Positions 1 through 8,543 of a DNA stretch of 64,000 bases are shown here, piece after piece (positions within the stretch are counted from its first letter, which is position 1; each line of letters opens with the position of its first letter). Below the pieces are notes generated by a model that worked only from the letters and a program-made list of their open reading frames with translations, made no database searches and had not been told where the DNA came from. This stretch comes from Chryseobacterium sp. Leaf180. Lineage in GTDB: Bacteria; Bacteroidota; Bacteroidia; Flavobacteriales; Weeksellaceae. Made by a program: the position numbers and the translations under genes. Where the stretch lies: the NCBI RefSeq assembly GCF_001424585.1, contig NZ_LMPJ01000001.1, positions 64,053 to 128,052 on the forward strand, given 5' to 3'.

Positions 1-381
1 AATGATATTCATCCGTTGGACAAAAAAACAGTAGGCGACCGTTTGGCGCTTCAGGCGATGAAAGTCGCTTACGGAAGAAAAATCGTGGCCGACGGACCGG
101 TTTATCAGTCGATGAAAAAGGACGGGAATAAAATAATTTTGACATTCAAATCCGGAACTGATGATTTAATTTCGCAAAACACATTGAAAGGTTTTGCCGT
201 AAAATCTGAAGACGGAAAGTACTATTGGGCAAAAGCAAAAACTGACGGTAAAAATGTAGTGGTTTGGAATGATGAGGTAAAAAATCCTGTTGCCGTGCGG
301 TACGACTGGGCAGACAACCCAGATGGAAACCTGAGAAATAAAGCAGATTTGCCGGCGTCGCCTTTTACTACAGAAAAATAA
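1..381 (+). CDS. Sialate O-acetylesterase / acetylxylan esterase family protein, C-terminal end (partial)
   Basis: The reading frame is open from base 1, so only the C-terminal part (about 126 residues) is present. The first residues read NDIHPLDK, which matches the Asp-x-x-His block that supplies the catalytic Asp and His in SGNH-type sialate O-acetylesterases. It is followed by the usual GDRLALQA helix and a small beta-rich C-terminal domain ending in PFTTEK. Such enzymes remove O-acetyl groups from sugars; with a xylanase, a GH43 and a GH67 downstream, acetylated xylan is the more likely substrate than sialic acid (inference). The next gene follows after 34 bp, suggesting one operon. The family call is fairly sure, the substrate is not. 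Confidence 0.72.
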   Translation, partial: NDIHPLDKKTVGDRLALQAMKVAYGRKIVADGPVYQSMKKDGNKIILTFKSGTDDLISQNTLKGFAVKSEDGKYYWAKAKTDGKNVVVWNDEVKNPVAVRYDWADNPDGNLRNKADLPASPFTTEK

Positions 382-415
382 TTTTTATAATCTAATAATC
401 ATTTATCAATTTAAA

Positions 416-1870
416 ATGAACAATACTTCTCAGAAAATATCGGTCGTTGAAAAAATCGGCTACAGTTTGGGAGACTTGGCTGCCAATCTGGTTTTTCAGA
501 CTTTGGTAACGTATCTGGCCTATTTTTACACCGATATTTATGGCTTAAAACCCGAAAATGCATCAATAATCACTTTGGTGGTCGGTTTAATTGCAGGCTT
601 TGGATTTAATCCTTTGGTTGGCGCTTTAGCTGACCGTACGCGGACAAAATGGGGGAAATTCCGTCCGTGGATTTTATTTTCTGCCGTTCCTTTAGGAGCC
701 GCTGCGCTTTTCGCGTTCAGCACGCCAGATTTTTCTTATCAGGGAAAAATGATTTACGCAGCCGGCACGTACACGGTTTTATTGCTCTTGTACGCAGCCA
801 ATAATCTTCCGTATGCGGCACTTTCAGGCGTAATTACCGGCGATATGAAGGAAAGAAACAGCATCTCGTCTTACCGTTTTGTAGCGGTTATGTTTGCACA
901 GTTTTTTGTTCAGGTTTTCATGTTACCGATAATTTTATCTGCAGGAGATGGCGATAAAGCAGTCGGCATCGAAATCGTAATGACATGGCTGGCGATTATC
1001 GGTACTTTGATGTTGCTGATCACATTCTTCACAACGAAAGAACGTGTAATTCCAAAACAGGAGCAGGAATCTTCTTTTGGTACCGATCTCAAAGATTTGA
1101 AAAAGAACAGACCCTGGATCATTATGCTTGTCGTAACGGCTTTGATTTTCATTACCTTAGCGATGAAAGGTGGTTCTTATGTTTATTATTTTAATAATTA
1201 TGTGGATGAAGATTCACTTAAAACTTTTATTTCTCCTATCACCGCATTTTTCAGTTCGATTGGGATGAATTTCTTTGGTGAAGATCCGCGTTCAGCAGGT
1301 TTCGGCCTGTTCAACGCTGGCGGAATCATCATGATGATCATAGGAATAACCTTTTCAAAAAAATTCGCCGACAAATACGGGAAGAGAGACGCCTTTATCG
1401 CATCACTTTTTATTTCGACTCTGTTCATTGTAGCGTTCATGTTTTATCCGCCAAAATCGGTTGGCCTTATGTTTCTTTCTCAGATTGTACACGGCTTTTT
1501 CTACGGAATCAGCACGCCGCTGCTTTGGGCAATGATCGCTGATGTTGCCGATTATTCAGAATGGAAAAACAACCGCCGCGCCACCGCAATTATTTTCTCT
1601 GCAATGATGGTGGGTTTGAAAGTCGGTTTAAGCATCGGAAGTTCGCTTGTTTCTTCTATCATCGGGCACTTCGGCTATATTTCATCTGAAGGTTCGGTAA
1701 ATGTTATTCAGCCCGAAACCGTCGCCGCCGGAGCCAGACTTCTGGTCAGCATTTATCCCGCTATTCCGTTTTTTGCAGCGTGCGGACTGCTCATGTTCTA
1801 CGAAATCAACAAAAAAATGGAAAATCAGATCGAGCAGGATCTGAAGGAAAGAAGAGGAAACGGCATCTAA
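416..1870 (+). CDS. GPH-family (glycoside-pentoside-hexuronide) sugar:cation symporter, MFS fold
   Basis: This 484-residue protein has about 12 hydrophobic segments. Near residue 60 it carries a GFGFNPLVGALADRTRT segment followed by KWGKFRPWI, the loop typical of GPH transporters such as the MelB and XynP types. It would import a sugar or oligosaccharide across the inner membrane by cation symport. The second half repeats the pattern with KKFADKYGKRDAF and a conserved DVADYSEWKNNRRATA block, also typical of the family. Position between an esterase and a GH10 xylanase points to xylo-oligosaccharides or glucuronoxylose as cargo (inference). Length is normal for the family (450-500) and the start is well placed after the upstream stop. 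Confidence 0.88.
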   Translation: MNNTSQKISVVEKIGYSLGDLAANLVFQTLVTYLAYFYTDIYGLKPENASIITLVVGLIAGFGFNPLVGALADRTRTKWGKFRPWILFSAVPLGAAALFAFSTPDFSYQGKMIYAAGTYTVLLLLYAANNLPYAALSGVITGDMKERNSISSYRFVAVMFAQFFVQVFMLPIILSAGDGDKAVGIEIVMTWLAIIGTLMLLITFFTTKERVIPKQEQESSFGTDLKDLKKNRPWIIMLVVTALIFITLAMKGGSYVYYFNNYVDEDSLKTFISPITAFFSSIGMNFFGEDPRSAGFGLFNAGGIIMMIIGITFSKKFADKYGKRDAFIASLFISTLFIVAFMFYPPKSVGLMFLSQIVHGFFYGISTPLLWAMIADVADYSEWKNNRRATAIIFSAMMVGLKVGLSIGSSLVSSIIGHFGYISSEGSVNVIQPETVAAGARLLVSIYPAIPFFAACGLLMFYEINKKMENQIEQDLKERRGNGI

Positions 1871-1880
1871 TTTTTTTTTT

Positions 1881-1962
1881 GGGCAGCTTTTTCCGTCCTC
1901 CGTTCCCGCTTTTTTGCCTCCGCTCCGCTCCGGCAAAAAGAGCTCCACTCAGGTCGGGCTGC
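1881..1962 (+). repeat. GC-rich intergenic hairpin element (REP-like)
   Basis: An 82-bp segment between the transporter and the xylanase gene is much richer in G+C than its surroundings. It starts with GGGCAGC and ends with CGGGCTGC. A clear stem lies inside it: TTTTTTGCC at 1910-1918 pairs with GGCAAAAA at 1932-1939 around a CTCCGCTCC-rich loop. It follows a run of ten T. It resembles dispersed intergenic elements I know from Chryseobacterium-type genomes, but there is only this copy in the window, so the repeat status is from memory. It could also act as a transcription terminator or processing site. Confidence 0.5.
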
Positions 1963-2000
1963 ATCAGATTCGCTGTCATTATTTTGTATACTATTTAGTT

Positions 2001-3119
2001 ATGAAAAAAATAATCGCTTTAGCAGGAATTCTTGCTCTTACAGTTTCATGCAAGACTGCGCAGTCATCTTCAGGCAATTCTCTGAAAGATGCGTACAAAA
2101 ACAAATTCTATATTGGAACCGCGATGGATCTTCCACAGATTCACGGCACCGATGTGAAGTCTGATGATATCATCAGAAAACACTTTAGCTCAGTCGTTGC
2201 TGAAAACTGTATGAAATCGATGTTTATTCAGCCTGAAGAAGGCAAGTTTTTCTTTGACGACGCAGATAAATTTGTGGCTTTTGGAGAGAAAAATAAAATG
2301 TTCATCATCGGTCATACGCTGGTTTGGCATTCTCAGTTGCCAAAATGGTTTTTCATCGGAAAAGACGGGAAGGAAGTTTCGGAAGAAGTTTTAAAACAGA
2401 GAATGAAAAGCCATATTTCTGCATTAGTGGGCCGTTACAAAGGCCGTGTGAAAGGGTACGATGTGGTAAACGAAGCCATCATGGAAGACGGAAGCTACCG
2501 GAAAAGTAAATTCTACGAAATCCTGGGTGAAGAATTTATTCCGTTGGCATTTCAGTTCGCGCAGGAAGCTGATCCAAATGCCGAACTGTATTATAACGAC
2601 TATAACGAATGGTACCCCGAGAAGGTAAAAACGGTCGTGAAAATCGTAAAAAATTTAAAATCAAGAGGCATCAGAATCGATGGAGTAGGCATGCAGACGC
2701 ACGTTGGTCTCGATACGCCGGCGCTTCAGGAATATGAAAAAGCGATCACAGATTATGCGGCGGCTGGCGTAAAAGTCAACATCACCGAAATGGAAATCAG
2801 TCCGCTGCCGTCACCTTGGGGAACTTCTGCAAACGTGGCCGACAAAGTAGCGTATGATGCGAAAATGAATCCTTACACCAAAGGTTTACCACAAAATGTA
2901 CAGACAGAATGGGAAAACCGATACCTCGATTTCTTCAACCTTTTCCTTAAACATCAGGATAAAATCCGACGAGTGACTTTGTGGGGCGTAACCGATAATC
3001 AATCGTGGAAAAATGATTTTCCGGTTAAAGGCCGCACAGATTATCCGTTGCTTTTTGACCGTAACTATCAGGCAAAACCTGTTGTTGATAAAATCATTGA
3101 TTTAACAAAATCAAAGTAA
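2001..3119 (+). CDS. Endo-1,4-beta-xylanase, GH10, lipoprotein
   Basis: The protein has 372 residues from the ATG at 2001. An upstream in-frame ATG at 1914 would add 29 residues that run through the GC-rich element and bury the signal peptide, so it is rejected. The N-terminus MKKIIALAGILALTVSC is a SpII signal with lipobox TVSC, so the enzyme is probably membrane-anchored. GH10 hallmarks are visible: GHTLVWHSQLP, the acid/base Glu158 in DVVNEAI, the nucleophile Glu263 in NITEMEIS, and LWGVTDNQSW near the end. It hydrolyses internal beta-1,4 xylosidic bonds. Neighbouring GH43 and GH67 genes would complete xylan breakdown. Confidence 0.93.
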   Translation: MKKIIALAGILALTVSCKTAQSSSGNSLKDAYKNKFYIGTAMDLPQIHGTDVKSDDIIRKHFSSVVAENCMKSMFIQPEEGKFFFDDADKFVAFGEKNKMFIIGHTLVWHSQLPKWFFIGKDGKEVSEEVLKQRMKSHISALVGRYKGRVKGYDVVNEAIMEDGSYRKSKFYEILGEEFIPLAFQFAQEADPNAELYYNDYNEWYPEKVKTVVKIVKNLKSRGIRIDGVGMQTHVGLDTPALQEYEKAITDYAAAGVKVNITEMEISPLPSPWGTSANVADKVAYDAKMNPYTKGLPQNVQTEWENRYLDFFNLFLKHQDKIRRVTLWGVTDNQSWKNDFPVKGRTDYPLLFDRNYQAKPVVDKIIDLTKSK

Positions 3120-3162
3120 GTCTGTTATCTGAAATCTATTATTTAAAATCTATTTTTATACA

Positions 3163-4137
3163 ATGAAGAAAGCAAAATATCTGTTTCCGAAAGATTATAT
3201 GGCAGATCCTTCCGTACATGTTTTTGAAGGTAAAATCTATATTTATCCGTCGCACGACCGCGAAAGCGGCATCGAGGAAAACGACAATGGAGACCATTTT
3301 GACATGAATGACTACCACGTTTTTTCGCTTGACGATATCGAAAACGGAGAAATTACAGATCATGGCGTTGTGCTTTCAGTGAAAGATATTCCATGGTCTG
3401 GCAGGCAGCTTTGGGATTGTGACGTAGCACACAAAAACGGAAAATATTACATGTATTTTCCTTTAAAAGATAAGAATGATATTTTCAGAATCGGTGTGGC
3501 GGTAAGCGATAAACCTTCCGGGCCGTTTGTGCCGGAGCCGCATCCAATGATGGGAAGTTACAGCATCGATCCCTGTATTTTCGAGGAAGACGGCAAACAT
3601 TACATGTATTTTGGTGGTATCTGGGGCGGACAATTGCAGCGCTACAGAAATAATAAAGCACTGGAATCAGCCTTGATGCCTGAAGAAAATGAAGCAGCGA
3701 TCGCTTCAAAAGTAGCGCTTTTAAGTGAAGATATGCTTCAATTCGGTGAAGAACCGAAAGACCTTTTAATTCTAGATGAAAACGGAAAGCCTTTGATGCA
3801 TGGCGACAAACACCGCTTTTTCGAAGCATCCTGGATGCATAAGTACAACGGAGTTTATTATTTTTCATATTCTACCGGCGATACGCATTTGATTTGCTAT
3901 GCCACTGGCGACAATCCGTACGGTCCGTTTACGTATCAGGGTGAAATTCTGACACCTGTTGAAGGATGGACAACGCATCACAGCATCGCAGAATTCAAAG
4001 GAAAATGGTATTTATTTTTCCATGATTCTTTACCGAGCGGCGGAAAAACCTGGCTGCGAAGTATGAAGGTTGCAGAGCTTGAATACGATGAAAACGGAAA
4101 GATCAAAACGATTGAAGGCGCTGTAGAAAGTCTTTAA
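3163..4137 (+). CDS. GH43 family glycoside hydrolase (beta-xylosidase / alpha-L-arabinofuranosidase)
   Basis: This is a 324-residue protein with no signal peptide, so it probably acts in the cytoplasm on imported oligosaccharides. GH43 five-bladed propeller landmarks are present: YMADPSVHVFEGKIYIYPSHD with the likely general-base Asp near residue 16, SIDPCIFEEDGKHYMYFGG with the pKa-modulating Asp, and FEASWMHKYNGVYYFSYSTG with the likely general-acid Glu. The family removes xylose or arabinose from xylan fragments; which one cannot be told from the sequence. It lies 43 bp after the xylanase gene and is probably co-transcribed with it. Confidence 0.88.
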   Translation: MKKAKYLFPKDYMADPSVHVFEGKIYIYPSHDRESGIEENDNGDHFDMNDYHVFSLDDIENGEITDHGVVLSVKDIPWSGRQLWDCDVAHKNGKYYMYFPLKDKNDIFRIGVAVSDKPSGPFVPEPHPMMGSYSIDPCIFEEDGKHYMYFGGIWGGQLQRYRNNKALESALMPEENEAAIASKVALLSEDMLQFGEEPKDLLILDENGKPLMHGDKHRFFEASWMHKYNGVYYFSYSTGDTHLICYATGDNPYGPFTYQGEILTPVEGWTTHHSIAEFKGKWYLFFHDSLPSGGKTWLRSMKVAELEYDENGKIKTIEGAVESL

Positions 4138-4158
4138 TCTGTAATATTCTTTAAGCTC

Positions 4159-4181
4159 TGTCAGAATTTATTGTTCTGACA
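4159..4181 (+). terminator. Hairpin after the GH43 gene (possible weak terminator)
   Basis: TGTCAGAA at 4159-4166 pairs perfectly with TTCTGACA at 4174-4181 around a 7-nt loop. There is only a short, interrupted T stretch after it, so it may be a processing or attenuation hairpin rather than a strong intrinsic terminator. Confidence 0.35.
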
Positions 4182-4254
4182 AAGTTTGATTTTATATAGA
4201 TCTGATCACAGTTTTTTTATTTAATGCTAAAAAAATAATCTAAAATAAGCCACG

Positions 4255-6288
4255 ATGAAGCAACTTCAAATATATCTTTTTCTTTTTCTCATGATTCCGC
4301 TTGCGGTTTTCGCTGAAGATGGCAGCAAACTGTGGCTTCGGTTTCCGGCAAAAAACGGGATTTCAACCTCAAAAATCATTACCAAAAGCAACAGCGCGAC
4401 CATTAATATTGCCAAAAAAGAACTGAGCAGTCATTGGTTTGGTTCTGCCGTTGAGCTTCGCCTTGATCCTTCACTGAAAAACCTGAAAGACGGTTATACG
4501 ATAAAATCGGTTAAAAATACAACTGTTATTTCATCTTCCATGGAAAATGGTTTGTTGTATGGCGTGTATCATATTTTGCGTCTGCAGCAGACCAAAGTAG
4601 ATTTATCTAAATTAAATATTACCGAAAAACCTTCTTACGATCTTCGTTTTCTGAATCACTGGGATAATCTGGATGGAACTATTGAGCGAGGTTACGCCGG
4701 ACATTCACTTTGGAAATGGGAAGATTTACCGAATAAAATTTCGCCAAGATATGGGGAATATGCAAGAGCCAATGCATCAATCGGGATTAATGCGACCGTT
4801 CTCAACAACGTGAATGCTTCGCCGAATATGCTCCGTAAAGATTACCTTCAAAAAGTAAAAGTCCTGGCAGATATTTTCAGACCTTACGGAATTAAGGTTT
4901 ATTTATCAGTTAATTTCTCATCACCAAAAGTTTTGGGAGGATTGGAAAACTCAGATCCACTTAACAAAGATGTTCAGAAATGGTGGAAAGACAAAGCTTC
5001 TGAAATTTATAAAATAATTCCTGACTTCGGTGGATTTTTGGTAAAAGCCAATTCTGAAGGTCAGCCTGGACCGCAGGATTACGGAAGAACACACGCCGAT
5101 GGCGCCAATATGATGGCTGATGTTTTGAAACCGTACGGCGGAATGGTGATGTGGAGAGCTTTTGTGTACAGTCCGAGCAAAGAAGACCGTGCAAAACAGG
5201 CTTATCTTGAATTCACGCCGCTCGACGGGCAGTTCAGAGAAAATGTTATTATTCAGATTAAAAACGGTCCTGTAGATTTCCAGCCTCGGGAAGCTTTCAA
5301 TCCGCTTTTCGGAGCAATGAAAAAAACGCCGCAGATGGTTGAATTTCAAATTACGCAGGAGTATTTAGGATTTTCTAATCATCTCGTTTTTCTGGCGCCT
5401 TTATTTAAAGAAACTTTAGACAGCGACACGTACGCCGACGGTAAAGGTTCTACGATTGCAAAATTAACCGATAGAAGTCTGAGACCTGAGAAAATGACCG
5501 CGATTGCCGGCGTTGCCAACATTGGAGAAGACACAAACTGGACCGGCCATCACTTTGCGCAGGCCAACTGGTATGCTTTCGGAAGACTCGCCTGGAACCA
5601 CAATTTGAGCTCAGATCAAATCGCCGACGAATGGCTGAAAATGACGTTTACAGATGATCAGAAATTTGTAAATCCGGTAAAAAAAATCATGCTGACTTCC
5701 CGCGAAACGGCAGTAGATTACATGATGCCGCTTGGTCTGCATCATATTTTTGCCAACGGACATCATTACGGTCCCGAACCGTGGGGCAATTACAAAGGCG
5801 GAAGACCCGACTGGTCACCGGTTTATTATCATCAGGCTGACAGGGTTGGTTTAGGTTTCGACCGTACAAAAACCGGCAGCAATGCAGTTTCGCAGTATTT
5901 TTCTCCATTAAATGAGATCTATGGAAATATTAAAACGACTCCGGAGAATCTCATTCTTTGGTTTCACCATGTCCCTTGGGATTATCAAATGAAAAACGGA
6001 AAGACGATGTGGAATGAGCTCTGTTTCAAATATGATTCTGGCGTAAAAGAAGTCCGGAATTACCAAAATACCTGGGATTCAATCAAACCTTACATCGATG
6101 CCGAAAGATTTTCTGCTGTTCAGGGAAAACTGAAAATTCAGCAGGAAGATGCAGTCTGGTGGAAAGACGCGTGTTTGCAGTACTTCCAGACTTTTTCCAA
6201 AAGACCGATTCCGGCAGAGATCGAAAAACCGGTTCATAAACTTGAAGATTTAAAGAAGATAAAACTCAACATGGGCCACCACAATTAA
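4255..6288 (+). CDS. aguA: Alpha-glucuronidase, GH67
   Basis: This 677-residue protein has a cleavable N-terminal signal (MKQLQIYLFLFLMIPLAVFA) and is likely periplasmic. GH67 landmarks occur in order: the conserved RFLNHWDNLDGTIERGYAG segment, VKANSEGQPGPQDYGRTHADG with the probable acid Glu, KNGPVDFQPREAFNPL with a catalytic Asp, and EFQITQEYLGF with the second catalytic carboxylate. It releases 4-O-methyl-glucuronic acid from the non-reducing end of glucuronoxylo-oligosaccharides. Length fits the family (about 670-730). It ends 25 bp before galK; the promoter-like box at its 3' end suggests galK can be transcribed separately. Confidence 0.94.
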   Translation: MKQLQIYLFLFLMIPLAVFAEDGSKLWLRFPAKNGISTSKIITKSNSATINIAKKELSSHWFGSAVELRLDPSLKNLKDGYTIKSVKNTTVISSSMENGLLYGVYHILRLQQTKVDLSKLNITEKPSYDLRFLNHWDNLDGTIERGYAGHSLWKWEDLPNKISPRYGEYARANASIGINATVLNNVNASPNMLRKDYLQKVKVLADIFRPYGIKVYLSVNFSSPKVLGGLENSDPLNKDVQKWWKDKASEIYKIIPDFGGFLVKANSEGQPGPQDYGRTHADGANMMADVLKPYGGMVMWRAFVYSPSKEDRAKQAYLEFTPLDGQFRENVIIQIKNGPVDFQPREAFNPLFGAMKKTPQMVEFQITQEYLGFSNHLVFLAPLFKETLDSDTYADGKGSTIAKLTDRSLRPEKMTAIAGVANIGEDTNWTGHHFAQANWYAFGRLAWNHNLSSDQIADEWLKMTFTDDQKFVNPVKKIMLTSRETAVDYMMPLGLHHIFANGHHYGPEPWGNYKGGRPDWSPVYYHQADRVGLGFDRTKTGSNAVSQYFSPLNEIYGNIKTTPENLILWFHHVPWDYQMKNGKTMWNELCFKYDSGVKEVRNYQNTWDSIKPYIDAERFSAVQGKLKIQQEDAVWWKDACLQYFQTFSKRPIPAEIEKPVHKLEDLKKIKLNMGHHN

Positions 6289-6289
6289 G

Positions 6290-6297
6290 TATTTTTG
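6290..6297 (+). promoter_or_regulatory. Bacteroidota -7 box (TATTTTTG) for galK-galT
   Basis: TATTTTTG followed by C fits the TAnnTTTG consensus of Bacteroidota sigma factor promoters and lies 16 nt before the galK ATG, directly after the GH67 stop codon. I see no clear TTG -33 element at the right distance, so support is moderate. Confidence 0.42.
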
Positions 6298-6313
6298 CAT
6301 ATTGACTTAAAAC

Positions 6314-7495
6314 ATGTCTGAACAGTTAATTTCTGCGACTAAAAGCGCTTTTAAAAAACAATTTAGCAGCAATGCAGAACGCGTTTTTCTGGCACCCGGA
6401 AGAATCAACGTGATTGGCGAACACGTCGATTACAGCGACGGTTTTGTATTGCCCGCTTCGATCGATAAATATATCTGCTTTGTCGTAAAAGCGTCCGGTC
6501 AAAATGAGAAAAGCCGCTTTTTCGCAGCAGATTTTGATGATGAATTTTCTTTTGATATCTATGATAAATTAGTTCCGGCTGAGAAACACTGGGCCAATTA
6601 TCTTTTGGGTGTCTGCCATGCTATGAAGCAGCGCGGCGCAGAACTGAAAAGTTTCCAGATCGCTTTCAGCAGCAATATCCCAATGGGATCGGGGCTTTCT
6701 TCGTCTGCAGCACTTGAGTGTGGTTTTGCTTTTATTTTGAATGATTTATTCAGTTTAAATTTCACTAAAAAAGAACTCGCTCTCATCGGTCAGCAGGCAG
6801 AGCACGAGTTTGTGGGTGTAAAATGCGGAATTATGGATCAGTTTGCTTCCGTTTTCGGGAAAAAAGATCACGTGATGATGCTCGACTGTCATTCGCTTAA
6901 CCACAAATATTTCCCGGCAGAGCTTGGCGATTTTGAACTGGTACTTTTCGACAGTTGTGTGAAACATTCACACTTGACTTCAGGCTATAACGACCGCAGA
7001 AAAGATGTTGAGGCAGCAAAAAAAATCATTAACGAAAAATATCCGCAGGTTTTAAAGTTCAGAGATACGACTTTTGAGATGCTGAATAATATTAAAGAAG
7101 AAATTGGCGAACAGCCGTACTTACGGACTTTTTATATTTTAAAAGAGATAAAAAGAGTAGAAGCGGCGGCTGTTGCACTTTCCAAAGGCAATATGATCAC
7201 CTTGGGAAATCTTTTAACAGAAACCCATGAAGGTCTTTCGAAAGAATTTGAGGTGAGCTGCGACGAGCTGGATTTTTTGGTTTCAGAAACATCAAAAAAT
7301 AAAGGCGTTTTGGGCGCGCGAATGATGGGCGGCGGCTTTGGCGGTTGCAGTATTAATCTGATTAAAAAAGATGCGGTCGACAGGGTTTCCGAAAATATAA
7401 AAGAACTTTACCTGAAAGAATTTGGCATAGAAATGAAAGTCTATCCAGTGAAAATTTCTGACGGAATAAAAGAATGTACCGATGACGCCATTTGA
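6314..7495 (+). CDS. galK: Galactokinase
   Basis: Galactokinase phosphorylates alpha-D-galactose to galactose-1-phosphate with ATP, the first committed step of the Leloir pathway. The 393-residue product is full length. It shows the galactokinase signature GRINVIGEHVDYSDGFVLP near residue 30, the GHMP ATP-binding motif PMGSGLSSSAALE near residue 120, and the C-terminal GHMP motif MMGGGFGGCSIN. It overlaps galT by 14 bp, which implies translational coupling. The pair sits directly behind the hemicellulose genes, which fits galactose release from plant polymers (inference). Confidence 0.95.
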   Translation: MSEQLISATKSAFKKQFSSNAERVFLAPGRINVIGEHVDYSDGFVLPASIDKYICFVVKASGQNEKSRFFAADFDDEFSFDIYDKLVPAEKHWANYLLGVCHAMKQRGAELKSFQIAFSSNIPMGSGLSSSAALECGFAFILNDLFSLNFTKKELALIGQQAEHEFVGVKCGIMDQFASVFGKKDHVMMLDCHSLNHKYFPAELGDFELVLFDSCVKHSHLTSGYNDRRKDVEAAKKIINEKYPQVLKFRDTTFEMLNNIKEEIGEQPYLRTFYILKEIKRVEAAAVALSKGNMITLGNLLTETHEGLSKEFEVSCDELDFLVSETSKNKGVLGARMMGGGFGGCSINLIKKDAVDRVSENIKELYLKEFGIEMKVYPVKISDGIKECTDDAI

Positions 7496-8531
7496 TCCCA
7501 AACTCCACCCGCACCGAAGATATAATCCGCTTTTAGATGAATGGGTTTTGGTCTCACCACAGCGTGCAAATCGCCCTTGGCACGGACAGACCGAGAAAAC
7601 TGAACATGAAGATTTGCCTTCACATGATGAAAAATGTTATCTCTGCGCAGGAAATATCCGTGTGAATGGCGAGAAAAATCCTGATTACAAAGGTGTTTTT
7701 GTTTTTGAAAACGACTTCGGATCTCTAATGAAAAATACGGTTGAAAAGACTGAAAATTCATCGGATTTATTTAAAATAGAACCTGAACGCGGAATCAACC
7801 GTGTGATCTGTTTTTCTGAAAATCACAGTCTCACACTTCCGGAAATGGAAATTGACGACGTTAAAAAATTGGTAGATGTCTGGCAGCTGCAGTATGAAGA
7901 ACTGGGAAATTTAGAGTACATCAATTACGTTCAGATTTTTGAAAATAAAGGTCAGGTGATGGGATGCAGCAATCCACATCCTCACGGGCAGATTTGGGCG
8001 CAGTCGTCTGTGCCCTCGCTGGTTGAAAAAACACAGAAAAATCTCGCCGCGTATTACCAAAAACATCAGCGTTCTCTGCTTGAAGATTATCTCCAAAAAG
8101 AATTAACTTCCGGTGAAAGAATTATTCTTGAAAACCAGAATTTTGTTGCATTAGTTCCTTTTTGGGCCATCTGGCCATTCGAAACCATGATTATCAGCAA
8201 GCGGAAAGCGGAAAATATTATTTCTTTTTCTGAGTCTGAAAAACTTTCATTTGCAGAAATTTTAAAAGATTTGACGGCGAAATATGATAATCTTTTTGAA
8301 ACTTCTTTTCCGTATTCTTCAGGCATTCACCAGTCGCCGACCGACGGAAACCTCCATCCTGAATGGCATTTTCACATGCATTTTTATCCGCCGTTGTTGC
8401 GAAGTGCCGAGGTAAAAAAGTTTATGGTTGGCTACGAAATGCTCGCCGAACCGCAACGCGACATCACACCGGAACAAAGTGCAGATTTGCTTAAAAAACA
8501 ACCGACAAAACATTATAAAGCGCAGCACTAA
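7482..8531 (+). CDS. galT: Galactose-1-phosphate uridylyltransferase
   Basis: This enzyme transfers UMP from UDP-glucose to galactose-1-phosphate, giving UDP-galactose and glucose-1-phosphate. The 349-residue protein has the N-terminal HRRYNPLLDEWVLVSPQRANRPW block, CYLCAGNIRVNG with likely zinc-ligand cysteines, and the active-site GCSNPHPHGQIWA, in which the His-Pro-His carries the uridylyl-enzyme intermediate. The C-terminal HPEWHFHMHFYPPLLRS block is also conserved. The start overlaps the end of galK by 14 bp. Length and motifs are all normal for the class I family. Confidence 0.95.
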   Translation: MTPFDPKLHPHRRYNPLLDEWVLVSPQRANRPWHGQTEKTEHEDLPSHDEKCYLCAGNIRVNGEKNPDYKGVFVFENDFGSLMKNTVEKTENSSDLFKIEPERGINRVICFSENHSLTLPEMEIDDVKKLVDVWQLQYEELGNLEYINYVQIFENKGQVMGCSNPHPHGQIWAQSSVPSLVEKTQKNLAAYYQKHQRSLLEDYLQKELTSGERIILENQNFVALVPFWAIWPFETMIISKRKAENIISFSESEKLSFAEILKDLTAKYDNLFETSFPYSSGIHQSPTDGNLHPEWHFHMHFYPPLLRSAEVKKFMVGYEMLAEPQRDITPEQSADLLKKQPTKHYKAQH

Positions 8532-8543
8532 ACTTCGCTATAT

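Noticed and set aside
1914..2000. N-terminal extension of the xylanase frame
   Set aside because: It runs through the GC-rich element and would hide the lipoprotein signal that starts at 2001.
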